Assembly: GCF_026342435.1 (NCBI RefSeq)
Contig: NZ_JAPEMT010000001.1
Span: forward strand, 3,032,501 to 3,096,500
Reading direction: 5' to 3'
Length of the DNA stretch: 64,000 bases
From: Streptomyces sp. NBC_00237
GTDB lineage: Bacteria; Actinomycetota; Actinomycetes; Streptomycetales; Streptomycetaceae
Shown here: in pieces, positions 31,171-43,431 of the stretch
How the letters are laid out: every line of letters begins with the position of its first letter
How positions within the stretch are numbered: position 1 is the first letter of the stretch
The notes under the pieces: generated by a model
The model's database searches: none
What the model saw: the letters and a program-made list of their open reading frames with translations, nothing else
What the model was told of the DNA's origin: nothing
Translations under genes and position numbers: made by a program

Positions 31171-31764
31171 ATGAAGGCCAACCCCGTTGTCGGCGTCCTG
31201 GCTCTCCAGGGCGACGTACGGGAGCACTTGATCGCCCTGGCCGTGGCCGACGCCACGGCCAGGGAGGTCAGGCGTCCCGAAGAGCTCGCCGAGGTCGACG
31301 GGCTGGTGATCCCGGGCGGCGAGTCCACCACCATCTCCAAGCTGGCCACCCTCTTCGGCCTGCTGGAGCCGCTGCGCGAGCGCATCGCCGACGGCATGCC
31401 GGTGTACGGAACCTGCGCCGGGATGATCCTCCTCGCCGACAAGGTCCTCGACCCGCGCTCCGGCCAGGAGACCCTCGGCGGCATCGACATGATCGTCCGC
31501 CGCAACGCCTTCGGACGGCAGAACGAGTCCTTCGAGTCGACCGTCGACGTCACCGGAATCGAGGGCGGCCCCGTCGAGGGCGTCTTCATTCGCGCGCCGT
31601 GGGTGGAGTCGATCGGGGTCGACGTCGAGGTGCTCGCGGAGCACGGCGGTCACATCGTCGCCGTACGGCAGAAAAACGCTCTCGCGACGTCCTTCCACCC
31701 GGAACTCACCGGCGATCACCGGGTGCACGCGATGTTCGTGGAGATGGTGCGCACCGCCGGCTGA
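31171..31764 (+). CDS. pdxT: Pyridoxal 5'-phosphate synthase glutaminase, PdxT subunit
   Basis: The 197-residue class I glutamine amidotransferase starts at ATG 31171. The catalytic triad is Cys82 (Gly-Thr-Cys-Ala-Gly-Met), His176 and Glu178 (Phe-His-Pro-Glu). The Gly-Gly-Glu-Ser-Thr-Thr motif near residue 50 is typical of PdxT. It releases ammonia from glutamine for PdxS. The two genes are cotranscribed. Confidence 0.96.
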   Translation: MKANPVVGVLALQGDVREHLIALAVADATAREVRRPEELAEVDGLVIPGGESTTISKLATLFGLLEPLRERIADGMPVYGTCAGMILLADKVLDPRSGQETLGGIDMIVRRNAFGRQNESFESTVDVTGIEGGPVEGVFIRAPWVESIGVDVEVLAEHGGHIVAVRQKNALATSFHPELTGDHRVHAMFVEMVRTAG

Positions 31765-31826
31765 CTCGCTCCCGGTAGGATCTCTGCCGAACGCAGCAGA
31801 ATTGGTTACGCGAAGGAGACAGGCAG

Positions 31827-32582
31827 ATGTCCGGCCACTCTAAATGGGCTACGACGAAGCACAAGAAGGCCGTGATTGACGCCAAGCGCGGCAAGCTCTT
31901 CGCGAAGCTGATCAAGAACATCGAAGTCGCGGCCCGCACGGGCGGCATCGACCCCGAGGGCAATCCCACGCTGGTCGACGCCATCCAGAAGGCGAAGAAG
32001 AGCTCCGTCCCCAACAAGAACATCGACTCCGCGGTCAAGCGCGGCGGCGGTCTTGAGGCGGGCGGCGCCGACTACGAGACGATCATGTACGAGGGTTACG
32101 GCCCGAACGGTGTCGCGGTGCTCATCGAGTGCCTCACCGACAACCGCAACCGTGCCGCCTCCGACGTGCGCGTCGCCATGACCCGCAACGGCGGCTCGAT
32201 GGCCGACCCGGGTTCCGTCTCGTACCTCTTCAACCGCAAGGGCGTCGTCATCGTCCCCAAGGGCGAGCTCTCCGAGGACGACGTGCTGGGCGCGGTGCTC
32301 GACGCGGGTGCCGAAGAGGTCAACGACCTCGGCGACACCTTCGAGGTGATCAGCGAGGCCACCGACCTGGTCGCGGTACGCACCGCGCTCCAGGAGGCGG
32401 GCATCGACTACGACTCCGCCGACGCCAACTTCGTGCCGACCATGCAGGTCGAGCTGGAGGAAGAGGGCGCACGCAAGATCTTCAAGCTGATCGACGCGCT
32501 GGAGGACAGCGACGACGTGCAGAACGTCTTCGCCAACTTCGACGTCAGCGACAAGGTCATGGCCGCGCTCGACGAAGAGTAG
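31827..32582 (+). CDS. YebC/PmpR-type regulator
   Basis: A 251-residue protein with the typical N-terminus [23 protein letters not shown] and the three-domain YebC layout (helical domain, then two alpha/beta domains). Family members were long annotated as transcription regulators; recent work links some to translation of proline-rich stretches. The position upstream of ruvCAB is widely conserved in bacteria. A TAGGAT -10-like box (31776-31781) precedes it. Confidence 0.95.
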   Translation: MSGHSKWATTKHKKAVIDAKRGKLFAKLIKNIEVAARTGGIDPEGNPTLVDAIQKAKKSSVPNKNIDSAVKRGGGLEAGGADYETIMYEGYGPNGVAVLIECLTDNRNRAASDVRVAMTRNGGSMADPGSVSYLFNRKGVVIVPKGELSEDDVLGAVLDAGAEEVNDLGDTFEVISEATDLVAVRTALQEAGIDYDSADANFVPTMQVELEEEGARKIFKLIDALEDSDDVQNVFANFDVSDKVMAALDEE

Positions 32583-32673
32583 TCAGCAGGTCAGCACAGC
32601 GGTCAGCAGTCACGGTGCGAACGACGGGCCGACGGGGAAGTCCCCGTCGGCCCGTCGCGTTGCCGGGACCTGA

Positions 32674-32696
32674 TTGTCAGTGCGAGCCGATAGCCT
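32674..32696 (+). promoter_or_regulatory. PafBC-type DNA-damage promoter of ruvC
   Basis: TTGTCAGTG (32674-32682), eight bases, TAGCCT (32691-32696) fits TTGTCRGTG-N8-TANNNT exactly. Transcription should start near 32703, about 30 bases before the ruvC GTG. Control of ruvC by this motif is known in mycobacteria. Confidence 0.85.
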
Positions 32697-32733
32697 GCAC
32701 AAACAGGCGAACGAAGGCGGAGGAGGGGGCGCG

Positions 32734-33303
32734 GTGCGGGTACTGGGCGTGGACCCGGGGCTGACCCGGTGCGGTGTCGGCGTGGTCGAGGGAGTGGCCG
32801 GACGGCCGCTGACCATGTGCGGGGTGGGTGTCGTCCGGACGCCCGCCGACGCCGAGTTGGGCCTGCGCCTGGTCGCCATCGAGCAGGGCATCGAGCAGTG
32901 GCTCGACGACTACCGCCCCGAAGTCGTCGCCGTGGAAAGGGTGTTCAGCCAGCACAACGTGGCGACGGTAATGGGCACCGCCCAGGCCAGCGCGGTCGCC
33001 ATGCTGTGCGCGTCCCGGCGCGGCATCCCGGTCGCCCTGCACACCCCCAGCGAGGTCAAGGCCGCCGTCAGCGGCAGCGGCCGGGCCGACAAGGCGCAGG
33101 TCGGGGCGATGGTGACCCGGCTGCTGCGGCTCGACGCCCCGCCGAAACCCGCCGACGCGGCCGACGCCCTCGCCCTCGCCATCTGCCACATCTGGCGGGC
33201 CCCCGCGCAGAACCGGCTCCAGCAGGCCGTCGCCGCGCACACCTCCCGTACCGCTCCCGTTCGTCCAGCTCAGAGAGCAGCTCAGAAAGGCCGCACCTCA
33301 TGA
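32734..33303 (+). CDS. ruvC: Holliday junction endonuclease RuvC
   Basis: GTG 32734 follows GGAGGAGG and begins [10 protein letters not shown]; the open frame upstream runs through the promoter and is rejected. The 189-residue resolvase has all four acidic catalytic residues: Asp7, Glu68, Asp141 and Asp144. It cuts four-way junctions made during recombination and works with RuvAB, encoded next. Its TGA overlaps the ruvA ATG. Confidence 0.96.
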   Translation: MRVLGVDPGLTRCGVGVVEGVAGRPLTMCGVGVVRTPADAELGLRLVAIEQGIEQWLDDYRPEVVAVERVFSQHNVATVMGTAQASAVAMLCASRRGIPVALHTPSEVKAAVSGSGRADKAQVGAMVTRLLRLDAPPKPADAADALALAICHIWRAPAQNRLQQAVAAHTSRTAPVRPAQRAAQKGRTS

Positions 33304-33929
33304 TCGCCTTCGTCAGTGGCCCGGTGGCCGCCCTCGCCCCCACCACCGCGGTGATCGAGGTCGGTGGCATCGGCATGGCCGTCCAGTGCACGCCGAACAC
33401 GCTGTCCACGCTCCGCATGGGCCAGAACGCCAAGCTCGCCACCTCCCTCGTCGTACGGGAGGACTCGCTCACGCTGTACGGCTTCGCGGACGACGACGAG
33501 CGCCAGGTCTTCGAGCTCCTCCAGACCGCCAGCGGCGTCGGCCCCCGTCTCGCCCAGGCCATGCTCGCCGTGCACAGCCCCGACGCGCTGCGCCTCGCGG
33601 TGTCCACGGGCGACGAGAAGGCGCTGACCGCCGTCCCCGGCATCGGCAAGAAGGGCGCGCAGAAGCTCCTCCTCGAACTGAAGGACCGGCTCGGCGCCCC
33701 GCTGGGCACGGGCGCACAACTCGGCACCCAGCGCGTCGCCTCAGGCCCCGCCCCCTGGACCGAGCAGCTGAACGCCGCGCTCATCGGTCTCGGCTACGCC
33801 TCCCGCGAGGCCGAGGAAGCAGTCGCGGCCGTCACCCCGCAGGCCGAGGCCGCGCTCGCCGGGGGCACCCAGCCGCCCGTGCCGCAGTTGCTGCGGGCCG
33901 CCCTCCAGACCCTCAACCGCACCCGCTGA
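33300..33929 (+). CDS. ruvA: Holliday junction-binding protein RuvA
   Basis: The ATG at 33300 overlaps the ruvC stop (ATGA). The 209-residue protein has the OB-fold N-terminus (MIAFVSGPV), two helix-hairpin-helix motifs (Gly-Val-Gly-Pro-Arg-Leu-Ala near 80 and Val-Pro-Gly-Ile-Gly-Lys-Lys near 114), a Gly/Thr linker and the C-terminal RuvB-contact domain (Leu-Gly-Tyr-Ser/Ala type). It forms the tetramer that holds the open junction. Confidence 0.95.
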   Translation: MIAFVSGPVAALAPTTAVIEVGGIGMAVQCTPNTLSTLRMGQNAKLATSLVVREDSLTLYGFADDDERQVFELLQTASGVGPRLAQAMLAVHSPDALRLAVSTGDEKALTAVPGIGKKGAQKLLLELKDRLGAPLGTGAQLGTQRVASGPAPWTEQLNAALIGLGYASREAEEAVAAVTPQAEAALAGGTQPPVPQLLRAALQTLNRTR

Positions 33930-33975
33930 CCCGGCAACACCCGACGCGCCCACAGCCGACCCGAGAGATCCGCAC

Positions 33976-35052
33976 ATGAACTGGGACGAGACCGGACCCG
34001 ACACCGCCGCCGACCCGAGGCTGGTCGACTCCTCCGCCGACGGCGAGGACCAGGCGGTCGAGGCCGCGCTGCGCCCCAAGGACCTGGACGAGTTCGTCGG
34101 CCAGGAGAAGGTCCGCGAGCAGCTCGACCTGGTGCTCCGGGCCGCCCGCGCCCGAGGTGCCACCGCCGACCACGTGCTCCTCTCCGGCGCTCCCGGCCTC
34201 GGCAAGACCACCCTCTCCATGATCATTGCCGCTGAGATGGGCGCCCCGATCCGCATCACCAGCGGCCCGGCCATCCAGCACGCGGGCGACCTCGCCGCGA
34301 TCCTCTCCTCCCTCCAGGAGGGCGAGGTCCTCTTCCTCGACGAGATCCACCGGATGTCCCGCCCCGCCGAGGAAATGCTGTACATGGCGATGGAGGACTT
34401 CCGCGTCGACGTCATCGTCGGCAAGGGCCCCGGCGCCACCGCCATCCCGCTCGAACTGCCGCCCTTCACCCTGGTCGGCGCGACCACCCGGGCCGGACTC
34501 CTGCCGCCGCCGCTGCGCGACCGCTTCGGCTTCACCGGGCACATGGAGTTCTACGAGCCCGCCGAGCTGGAGCGCGTCATCCACCGCTCCGCCCGCCTCC
34601 TCGACGTCGAGATCGGCGCCGACGGGGCCGCCGAGATCGCCGGCCGCTCCCGGGGCACCCCCCGCATCGCCAACCGGCTGCTGCGCCGGGTCCGCGACTA
34701 CGCCCAGGTCAAGACCGACGGCTCGATCATCGACAAGGACGTCGCGAACGCCGCCCTCAAGGTGTACGAGGTGGACCCGCGCGGCCTGGACCGCCTCGAC
34801 CGGGCCGTCCTCGGGGCGCTCCTCAAGCTCTTCGGCGGCGGACCCGTCGGCCTCTCCACCCTCGCCGTCGCCGTGGGGGAGGAGCGCGAGACCGTCGAGG
34901 AGGTCGCCGAGCCCTTCCTCGTACGAGAAGGTCTTCTGGCCAGAACACCGCGCGGACGGGTCGCCACTCCCGCCGCGTGGGCCCACCTGGGGCTCGTGCC
35001 GCCCCAGCAGGGCACCGCTCAAGGCGGACAACCGGGTCTGTTCGGGGCGTGA
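33976..35052 (+). CDS. ruvB: Holliday junction branch migration ATPase RuvB
   Basis: A 358-residue AAA+ motor with Walker A Gly71-Ala-Pro-Gly-Leu-Gly-Lys-Thr (71-78), Walker B Leu-Phe-Leu-Asp-Glu-Ile-His, sensor 1 in Gly-Ala-Thr-Thr-Arg and the arginine-finger region, and a C-terminal winged helix (Arg-Thr-Pro-Arg-Gly-Arg). The first ~25 residues are an acidic extension usual in actinobacteria. It drives branch migration with RuvA. It starts 46 bases after ruvA. Confidence 0.96.
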   Translation: MNWDETGPDTAADPRLVDSSADGEDQAVEAALRPKDLDEFVGQEKVREQLDLVLRAARARGATADHVLLSGAPGLGKTTLSMIIAAEMGAPIRITSGPAIQHAGDLAAILSSLQEGEVLFLDEIHRMSRPAEEMLYMAMEDFRVDVIVGKGPGATAIPLELPPFTLVGATTRAGLLPPPLRDRFGFTGHMEFYEPAELERVIHRSARLLDVEIGADGAAEIAGRSRGTPRIANRLLRRVRDYAQVKTDGSIIDKDVANAALKVYEVDPRGLDRLDRAVLGALLKLFGGGPVGLSTLAVAVGEERETVEEVAEPFLVREGLLARTPRGRVATPAAWAHLGLVPPQQGTAQGGQPGLFGA

Positions 35053-35220
35053 CGGTGTGGAGGCTCGCCGGGTCAGGAACCTCGGTGCGATGCTGGGCGT
35101 TGTTCCATTGACGCGGACTCGCTTAGACTCCGCCGATGCCGACCTTCCGTGCCGGCATGCCCACCCCCGTATATAAGAGGCCGCCTTTTCGCCGCGGCCG
35201 TGCGAAGGAAGTTCCGTCCC

Positions 35221-35697
35221 GTGAGTCTCGTGACCCTCCTCCCTTTCATCGTGCTCATCGGGGCCATGTTCCTGATGACCCGGTCCGCCAAGAAGAAGCA
35301 GCAGGCCGCTGCGCAGATGCGCAACGAAATGCAGCCCGGCACCGGCGTGCGCACCATCGGCGGCATGTACGCCACGGTCAAGGAGGTGCATGACGACACG
35401 GTGCTTCTTGAGGTCGCCCCGGGCGTCCACGCCGTTTACGCGAAGAACTCCATCGGTGCGGTCCTCTCCGACGAGGAGTACAACCGCATCGTGCACGGCG
35501 AGGACGCCGCCGAGCTCGACTCCGACACCCCCGTCGTCCCGGACGACGCCTCGTCGCTGACCGGCTCGGACGACGACGCGGACGCGCCGCGCATCGACCT
35601 CGGCAAGAAGCCCGAGGCCGCCGACGGCGAAGCCGCAGCGGACGCCGGCGTCGAGCCGAAGGACAAGAAGGCCGACGGCGAGGGCGACGCGAAGTAG
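35221..35697 (+). CDS. yajC: Preprotein translocase subunit YajC
   Basis: GTG 35221, behind GAAGGAAG, is preferred over the open frame from 35149, which would add a basic stretch in front of the membrane helix. The 158-residue product has one N-terminal membrane helix (about 4-22), the YajC core with Arg-Thr-Ile-Gly-Gly-Met, and a long acidic Ala/Asp/Glu tail (from ~85), longer than in Proteobacteria. It associates with SecDF, encoded next. Confidence 0.92.
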   Translation: MSLVTLLPFIVLIGAMFLMTRSAKKKQQAAAQMRNEMQPGTGVRTIGGMYATVKEVHDDTVLLEVAPGVHAVYAKNSIGAVLSDEEYNRIVHGEDAAELDSDTPVVPDDASSLTGSDDDADAPRIDLGKKPEAADGEAAADAGVEPKDKKADGEGDAK

Positions 35698-35702
35698 CCA
35701 CC

Positions 35703-35748
35703 TCCGCGGACTGCGGCGCAGCCCACCGGCAGCGCTGCGGTCCGCGGA
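35703..35748 (+). terminator. Long hairpin between yajC and secD
   Basis: A 17-base arm (35703-35719) pairs with 35732-35748 apart from two G:T wobbles. There is no T run, so it may attenuate or protect mRNA ends and not stop all transcription into secD. Confidence 0.55.
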
Positions 35749-35844
35749 TCGTGCATACCTCTGCGGGGGCAGGCCCCCACAACACTTCGTGGCCGCATCG
35801 ACGCACATTCCCGCGCGTGCGGTTGGACAGGGAGAAACGAGAAG

Positions 35845-37644
35845 GTGGCAGCACCGAAGAAGGGCCGCAAGGTCTCGGGGGCCCCGGGCAGGCCGGGGCG
35901 CGCCCTGGCTCTGATCACGATCGTCATCCTCGCCCTCGCGGGCGGGATGTTCGCGTCCGGGCACACCACCCCCCGCCTTGGCATCGACCTTGCCGGCGGT
36001 ACGAGCATCACGCTCAAGGCGCAGAACGAGCCGGGCCAGCCCAACGCGATCAACAAGACGAACATGGACACCGCCGTCGCCATCATGGAGCGGCGCGTCA
36101 ACGGCATGGGTGTCTCCGAGTCCGAGGTGCAGACCCAGGGCACGGACAACATCATCGTCAACATCCCCAAGGGCACGAACTCCAAGCAGGCCCGCGAGCA
36201 GGTCGGCACCACCGCCAAGCTCTACTTCCGGCAGGTACTGGCCCAGACGCAGGGCACGCCGTTGCCCGACCCCGGCAAGACCCCGAAGCCGGACCCGACG
36301 TCCACGAAGAAGCCGGACGCCGCCAAGGACCCGAAGGACAAGGACGGCAAGGACGGCAAGGACGGCAAGGACAAGAACTCCACGCCGACCCCCGACCCGG
36401 CCAAGACCTCGCAGGGCCGCGCCGTCACCGACGCCCTGAAGGCGCCGACGCCCCCTCCGACGCCCGGCGCCTCCAAGACCCCGGACCCGAAGCAGACGCC
36501 GCCCGCCCCGGACCCGGCCACCGAGAAGCTCCAGAAGGCGTTCGCGGCCCTCGACTGCACCAAGCCCGACCAGCGTGAGAAGGCGGGCGACGGCATCAAG
36601 CCGAGCGAGCCGACGATCGCCTGCGGCAAGAGCATCACCGGCAAGGTCTGGGACGGGAAGAGCTGGGACAAGTTCGTCCTCGGCCCCGCCGAGCTCGAAG
36701 GCACCGACGTCAAGAAGGCATCCGGCACGTTCGACACCCAGCGCGCGCTGTGGAAGGTCGACATGGAGTTCACCAAGGAGGGCTCCGACAAGTTCGCGAA
36801 GACGACCGCGAAGCTGATGAAGCTCCAGCAGCCGATGAACCAGTTCGGCATCGTCCTCGACGGCAACGTCGTCTCGGCACCCTCGGTCAGCACGGTCCTC
36901 AGCGGCAACGCCGAGATCACCGGCAGCTTCAACCAGGAGTCCGCGCAGGAGCTCGGCAACATCCTGTCGTACGGCTCCCTGCCGCTGACCTTCAAGGAAC
37001 AGGCCACCACCACGGTCACCCCGGCCCTCGGCAGCGACCAGCTGAAGGCCGGTCTCATCGCCGGTGCCATCGGTCTCGCGCTCGTCGTGATCTACCTGGT
37101 CGTGTACTACCGCGGCCTCTCCTTCGTGGCGCTCCTGAGCCTCCTGGTCTCCGGCATCCTGACGTACACGATCATGACCCTGCTCGGCCCGGCCATCAAC
37201 TTCGCGCTGAACCTCCCGGCCGTCTGTGGTGCCATCGTCGCCATCGGCATCACCGCCGACTCGTTCATCGTGTACTTCGAACGGATCCGGGACGAGATCC
37301 GCGACGGCCGCACCCTGCGCCCCGCCGTGGAGCGGGCCTGGCCGCGCGCCCGGCGCACCATCCTGGTGTCCGACTTCGTGTCGCTGCTGTCCGCCGTGGT
37401 GCTGTACGCCGTCACCGTCGGCAAGGTGCAGGGCTTCGCGTTCACGCTCGGCCTGACCACCCTGCTCGACGTCGTCGTGGTGTTCCTCTTCACCAAGCCG
37501 CTGATGACACTGCTCGCCTCGAAGACCAAGTTCTTCGGCAACGGCCACAAGTGGTCCGGCCTCGACCCGAAGCGGCTCGGCGTGCAGCCCCCGCTGCGCC
37601 GCTCCCGCCGTGTCTCCGTTTCCACCGAACCGAAGGAGGCGTGA
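35845..37644 (+). CDS. secD: Protein translocase subunit SecD
   Basis: The GTG at 35845 gives 599 residues. The protein has one N-terminal membrane helix (about 14-34), the P1 region starting Leu-Gly-Ile-Asp-Leu-Ala-Gly-Gly-Thr, and five C-terminal helices with the Gly-Ile-Thr-Ala-Asp-Ser motif. It uses the proton gradient to help protein export after SecYEG/SecA. A low-complexity insertion (about residues 145-225) of Lys-Asp-Gly and Pro-Thr-Pro repeats lies in the extracytoplasmic part and is lacking in Gram-negative SecD. Confidence 0.95.
   Translation: MAAPKKGRKVSGAPGRPGRALALITIVILALAGGMFASGHTTPRLGIDLAGGTSITLKAQNEPGQPNAINKTNMDTAVAIMERRVNGMGVSESEVQTQGTDNIIVNIPKGTNSKQAREQVGTTAKLYFRQVLAQTQGTPLPDPGKTPKPDPTSTKKPDAAKDPKDKDGKDGKDGKDKNSTPTPDPAKTSQGRAVTDALKAPTPPPTPGASKTPDPKQTPPAPDPATEKLQKAFAALDCTKPDQREKAGDGIKPSEPTIACGKSITGKVWDGKSWDKFVLGPAELEGTDVKKASGTFDTQRALWKVDMEFTKEGSDKFAKTTAKLMKLQQPMNQFGIVLDGNVVSAPSVSTVLSGNAEITGSFNQESAQELGNILSYGSLPLTFKEQATTTVTPALGSDQLKAGLIAGAIGLALVVIYLVVYYRGLSFVALLSLLVSGILTYTIMTLLGPAINFALNLPAVCGAIVAIGITADSFIVYFERIRDEIRDGRTLRPAVERAWPRARRTILVSDFVSLLSAVVLYAVTVGKVQGFAFTLGLTTLLDVVVVFLFTKPLMTLLASKTKFFGNGHKWSGLDPKRLGVQPPLRRSRRVSVSTEPKEA
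36340..36372 (+). repeat. In-frame GGCAAGGAC repeats in secD
   Basis: The nine-base unit GGCAAGGAC is repeated three to four times in a row, encoding (Gly-Lys-Asp)n in the extracytoplasmic insertion of SecD. Confidence 0.85.
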
Positions 37645-37645
37645 G

Positions 37646-38731
37646 ATGTCGCGACTCGGCAACATCGGCGCCAGGCTGTACCGAGGCGAGGTCGGTTACG
37701 ACTTCGTCGGGAAGCGGATGATCTACTACGGGATCTCCGTCCTGATCACCGTCATCGCCATCGCGGGCCTCGGGTTCAAGGGCCTCAACATGGGCATCGA
37801 GTTCCAGGGCGGCGCGCTCTTCACCACGCCGGCCACCTCGGTCTCCGTGGAGCACGCGAAGGAGGTCGCCGAAAAGGTCTCCGGCCACGACGCGATCGTC
37901 CAGAAGCTCGGCAACGACACCCTGCGCATCCAGGTCGGCGGCCTCGACACCACGAGTGCCACCCCGGTCACCGAGAAGCTCGCCCAGGAACTCAAGGTCC
38001 CGGCAGAGAAGATCAACACCGACCTGGTCGGCCCCAGCTGGGGCGAGGACATCGCCAACAAGGCATGGACCGGTCTCGCGGTCTTCATGGTCCTGGTGGT
38101 GATCTATCTGGCCATCGCCTTCGAGTGGCGGATGGCCGTCGCCGCGCTCGTCGCCCTCATCCACGACCTCACGATCACCGTGGGCGTCTACGCCCTGGTG
38201 GGCTTCGAGGTCACCCCGGGCACCGTGATCGGTCTGCTGACCATCCTCGGTTACTCCCTCTACGACACCGTCGTCGTCTTCGACGGTCTCAAGGAGGGCG
38301 CGAAGGACATCACCAAGCAGACCCGCTTCACCTACAGCGAGATCGCCAACCGCAGCCTCAACGGCACCCTGGTGCGTTCCATCAACACCACGGTCGTCGC
38401 GCTGCTGCCGGTCGCCGGACTGCTGTTCATCGGTGGCGGTGTGCTGGGCGCGGGCATGCTCAACGACATCTCGCTGTCGCTGTTCGTCGGCCTCGCGGCC
38501 GGTGCCTACTCCTCGATCTTCATCGCCACTCCGCTGGTCGCCGACCTGAAGGAGCGCGAGCCGCAGATGAAGGCCCTGAAGAAGCGCATCCTCGCCAAGC
38601 GGGCCTCCGAGGCGAAGAACGCCGCCGACGGTGACGCACCGCAGGACGGCGACGCCGTTCCCGCCGCTGCCGCCCCCGTCGTCGGCCAGCGTCCGAGCCG
38701 CAGCCGCCCCGCCCAGGGGAAGCGCCGATGA
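37646..38731 (+). CDS. secF: Protein translocase subunit SecF
   Basis: The ATG at 37646 has GAAGGAGG six bases upstream. The 361-residue protein has the N-terminal helix, a short extracytoplasmic domain and five C-terminal helices, with the RND-type Gly-Tyr-Ser-Leu-Tyr-Asp-Thr-Val-Val-Val-Phe-Asp motif. The C-terminal ~40 residues are a charged, Ala-rich tail. It pairs with SecD. Its TGA overlaps the apt ATG. Confidence 0.95.
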   Translation: MSRLGNIGARLYRGEVGYDFVGKRMIYYGISVLITVIAIAGLGFKGLNMGIEFQGGALFTTPATSVSVEHAKEVAEKVSGHDAIVQKLGNDTLRIQVGGLDTTSATPVTEKLAQELKVPAEKINTDLVGPSWGEDIANKAWTGLAVFMVLVVIYLAIAFEWRMAVAALVALIHDLTITVGVYALVGFEVTPGTVIGLLTILGYSLYDTVVVFDGLKEGAKDITKQTRFTYSEIANRSLNGTLVRSINTTVVALLPVAGLLFIGGGVLGAGMLNDISLSLFVGLAAGAYSSIFIATPLVADLKEREPQMKALKKRILAKRASEAKNAADGDAPQDGDAVPAAAAPVVGQRPSRSRPAQGKRR

Positions 38732-39276
38732 CGAACACCGACACCACCCGCGAGCTGCTCCTGAGCCGCATCCGGGACGTGCAGGACTACCCGAAGCCCG
38801 GCGTCGTCTTCAAGGACATCACGCCGCTGCTCGCCGACCCGGCGGCCTTCACGGCCCTCACCGACGCCCTCGCGGAGCTGTGCGTGAAGCACGGCGCCAC
38901 GAAGATCGTCGGCCTGGAGGCACGCGGCTTCATCCTGGCCGCCCCGGTCGCGGTCCGCGCGGGCATCGGGTTCATCCCGGTCCGCAAGGCGGGCAAGCTG
39001 CCCGGTGCGACGCTCTCGCAGGCGTACGAGCTGGAGTACGGCACCGCCGAGATCGAGGTGCACGCCGAGGACCTGGCCGCGGGTGACCGCGTCATCGTCA
39101 TCGACGACGTCCTCGCCACCGGCGGCACCGCGGGCGCGGCCCTGGAGCTGATCCGGCGGGCCGGGGCCGAGGTCGCCGGAGTCGCCGTCCTCATGGAGAT
39201 CGGCTTCCTGGGCGGCCGGGCCAAGCTGGAGCCCGTGCTGCACGGGGCCCCGCTGGACGCCCTGATCGCGATCTGA
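38728..39276 (+). CDS. apt: Adenine phosphoribosyltransferase
   Basis: The 182-residue enzyme starts in an ATGA overlap with secF. The PRPP-binding motif [11 protein letters not shown] (near residues 112-123) and the Arg-Asp-Val/Tyr-Pro-Lys-Pro-Gly N-terminus are typical. It makes AMP from adenine and PRPP. The secDF-apt-relA order is conserved in actinobacteria and links purine salvage with (p)ppGpp metabolism. Confidence 0.95.
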   Translation: MTNTDTTRELLLSRIRDVQDYPKPGVVFKDITPLLADPAAFTALTDALAELCVKHGATKIVGLEARGFILAAPVAVRAGIGFIPVRKAGKLPGATLSQAYELEYGTAEIEVHAEDLAAGDRVIVIDDVLATGGTAGAALELIRRAGAEVAGVAVLMEIGFLGGRAKLEPVLHGAPLDALIAI

Positions 39277-39297
39277 GAGGCGTACGACACCGAGTGA

Positions 39298-39330
39298 GGC
39301 GGGTCCCGGGGCAACCCGGGGCCCGCCTTT
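39298..39330 (+). terminator. Terminator after apt
   Basis: GGCGGGTCCCGGG (39298-39310) pairs with CCCGGGGCCCGCC (39315-39327), one G:T wobble, GCAA loop, then TTT. Confidence 0.8.
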
Positions 39331-39482
39331 CCCGTCCCTTGACTCCTGTGACTCCTGGCCCAGGAAGAACGGGCGGCCAAGGGTCGATACCATGGGCGTT
39401 CCGGACCCGACCGGGAGAGAACCTGAACCGGGCCGCCCCACGCAGGGGAGCCCCGCAGCCCAGGCCCGTACGAGGAGCGCCC

Positions 39483-41951
<2,469 letters not shown>

Positions 41952-41960
41952 CAGCCGATA

Positions 41961-42003
41961 CGAGGAAGGGGCCCCCGGCGCGATGCCGGGGGCCCCTTCC
42001 TCG
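41961..42003. terminator. Strong bidirectional terminator between relA and the DUF349 gene
   Basis: A 19-base-pair perfect stem (41961-41979 with 41985-42003) around GCGAT separates the convergent genes. Confidence 0.9.
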
Positions 42004-42021
42004 TACGGGCGGTGGAACTGC

Positions 42022-43251
42022 TCAGCCGCCGAACTCCTCCAGGCCCTTCATGGCCTGGTCGAGCAGGGCCTGACGGCCCTCCAGCTCACGCGCCAGCTTG
42101 TCGGCCTTGGCGTTGTTGCCGGACGAGCGGGCCGCGTCGATCTGCTTCTGGAGCTTCTCGACGGCGTCCTGGAGCTGACCGGTCAGGCCCGCGGCACGCG
42201 CACGCGCCTCCGGGTTGGTCCGCTTCCACTCGTTCTCCTCGGACTCCTGGAGAACGCGCTCGACGGCCTGCATCCGCCCCTCGACCTTCGGACGGGCGTC
42301 GCGCGGCACGTGGCCGATGGCCTCCCAGCGCTCGTTCAGGGCCCGGAACGCGGCACGCGCGCTCTTCAGGTCCTTCACCGGCACCAGCTTCTCGGCCTCG
42401 GTGGCGAGCTCCTCCTTGAGCTTGAGGTTCTCGCCCTGCTCCGCGTCCCGTTCGGCGAAGGTCTCGCCGCGCGCCGCGAAGAAGACGTCCTGGGCGCCGC
42501 GGAAGCGGTTCCACAGGTCGTCCTCGAACTCGCGCTGGGCGCGGCCCGCCGCCTTCCACTCCGTCATCAGGTCGCGGTAGCGCGCCGCCGTGCCGCCCCA
42601 GTCCGTCGACTTCGACAGCGACTCGGCCTCGGCGACCAGCTTCTCCTTGGCCTTGCGGGCCTCCTCGCGCTGCGCGTCCAGCGCGGCGAAGTGTGCCTTG
42701 CGACGCTTGGAGAACGCCGAGCGGGCGTGCGAGAAGCGGTGCCACAGCTCGTCGTCCGCCTTGCGGTCCAGCCGGGGGAGACCCTTCCAGATGTCCACCA
42801 GGGCCCGCAGCCGCTCGCCCGCGGACCGCCACTGGTCGCTCTGCGCCAGCTCCTCGGCCTCGGCGACCAGCTTCTCCTTGGCGCCCTTCGCCTCGTCGGC
42901 CTGCTTGGCCTTCTCGGCCTTGCGCTCCTCGCGGCGCGCCTCGACCGTCGTGACGAGTGCGTCGAGCCGCTTGGCCAGCGCCTCCAGGTCGCCCACCGCG
43001 TGATGCTCGTCGACCTGCGTCCGCAGGTGGTCGATCGCGGTCTGGGCGTCCTTCGCCGACAGGTCGGTGGTCTTCACCCGGCGTTCGAGGAGCCCGATCT
43101 CGACGACCAGGCCCTCGTACTTGCGCTCGAAGTAGGCCAGGGCCTCCTCCGGAGAGCCCGCCTGCCAGGAACCGACGACCTTCTCGCCCTCGGCCGTACG
43201 CACGTACACGGTGCCCGTCTCGTCGACACGGCCCCACGGGTCGCTGCTCAC
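42022..43251 (-). CDS. DUF349 repeat protein
   Basis: GTG 43251 is preceded by GGAGGAGG. The 409-residue protein is almost all charged helix, with four to five DUF349 repeats recognisable by spaced Trp residues (Leu-Trp-x-Arg-Phe, Trp-Lys-Ala-Ala-Gly, Trp-Glu-Ala-Ile-Gly) and Lys/Glu-rich linkers. The function of the family is not established. It converges on relA across a strong terminator. Confidence 0.85.
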   Translation of the reverse strand: MSSDPWGRVDETGTVYVRTAEGEKVVGSWQAGSPEEALAYFERKYEGLVVEIGLLERRVKTTDLSAKDAQTAIDHLRTQVDEHHAVGDLEALAKRLDALVTTVEARREERKAEKAKQADEAKGAKEKLVAEAEELAQSDQWRSAGERLRALVDIWKGLPRLDRKADDELWHRFSHARSAFSKRRKAHFAALDAQREEARKAKEKLVAEAESLSKSTDWGGTAARYRDLMTEWKAAGRAQREFEDDLWNRFRGAQDVFFAARGETFAERDAEQGENLKLKEELATEAEKLVPVKDLKSARAAFRALNERWEAIGHVPRDARPKVEGRMQAVERVLQESEENEWKRTNPEARARAAGLTGQLQDAVEKLQKQIDAARSSGNNAKADKLARELEGRQALLDQAMKGLEEFGG

Positions 43252-43431
43252 AGCGCCTCCTCCACATGATGTCCGCAAGGGCGCACGGCCCCCGGGCATC
43301 GTCCACGGTTTTTCAACGTCCACAGTCTGATCGCGGGGCCGAAGACGCCCTGCACACCGCCAACATAGGCGACTCGCAGGGCGGCTGTCCGCATCCCGCA
43401 CATCTGGGTTTGGCCGACTGCCCGCAGGGGG

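Noticed and set aside
33308..33330. TTCGTCAGTGGCC in ruvA, similar to the damage-promoter motif
   Set aside because: Within the coding start of ruvA, first bases differ and no TANNNT follows at the required eight bases.
33913..37665. 1250-codon minus-strand open frame opposite ruvB-secD
   Set aside because: Complementary to well-supported genes with catalytic motifs; the antisense frame arises from G/C-rich third positions.
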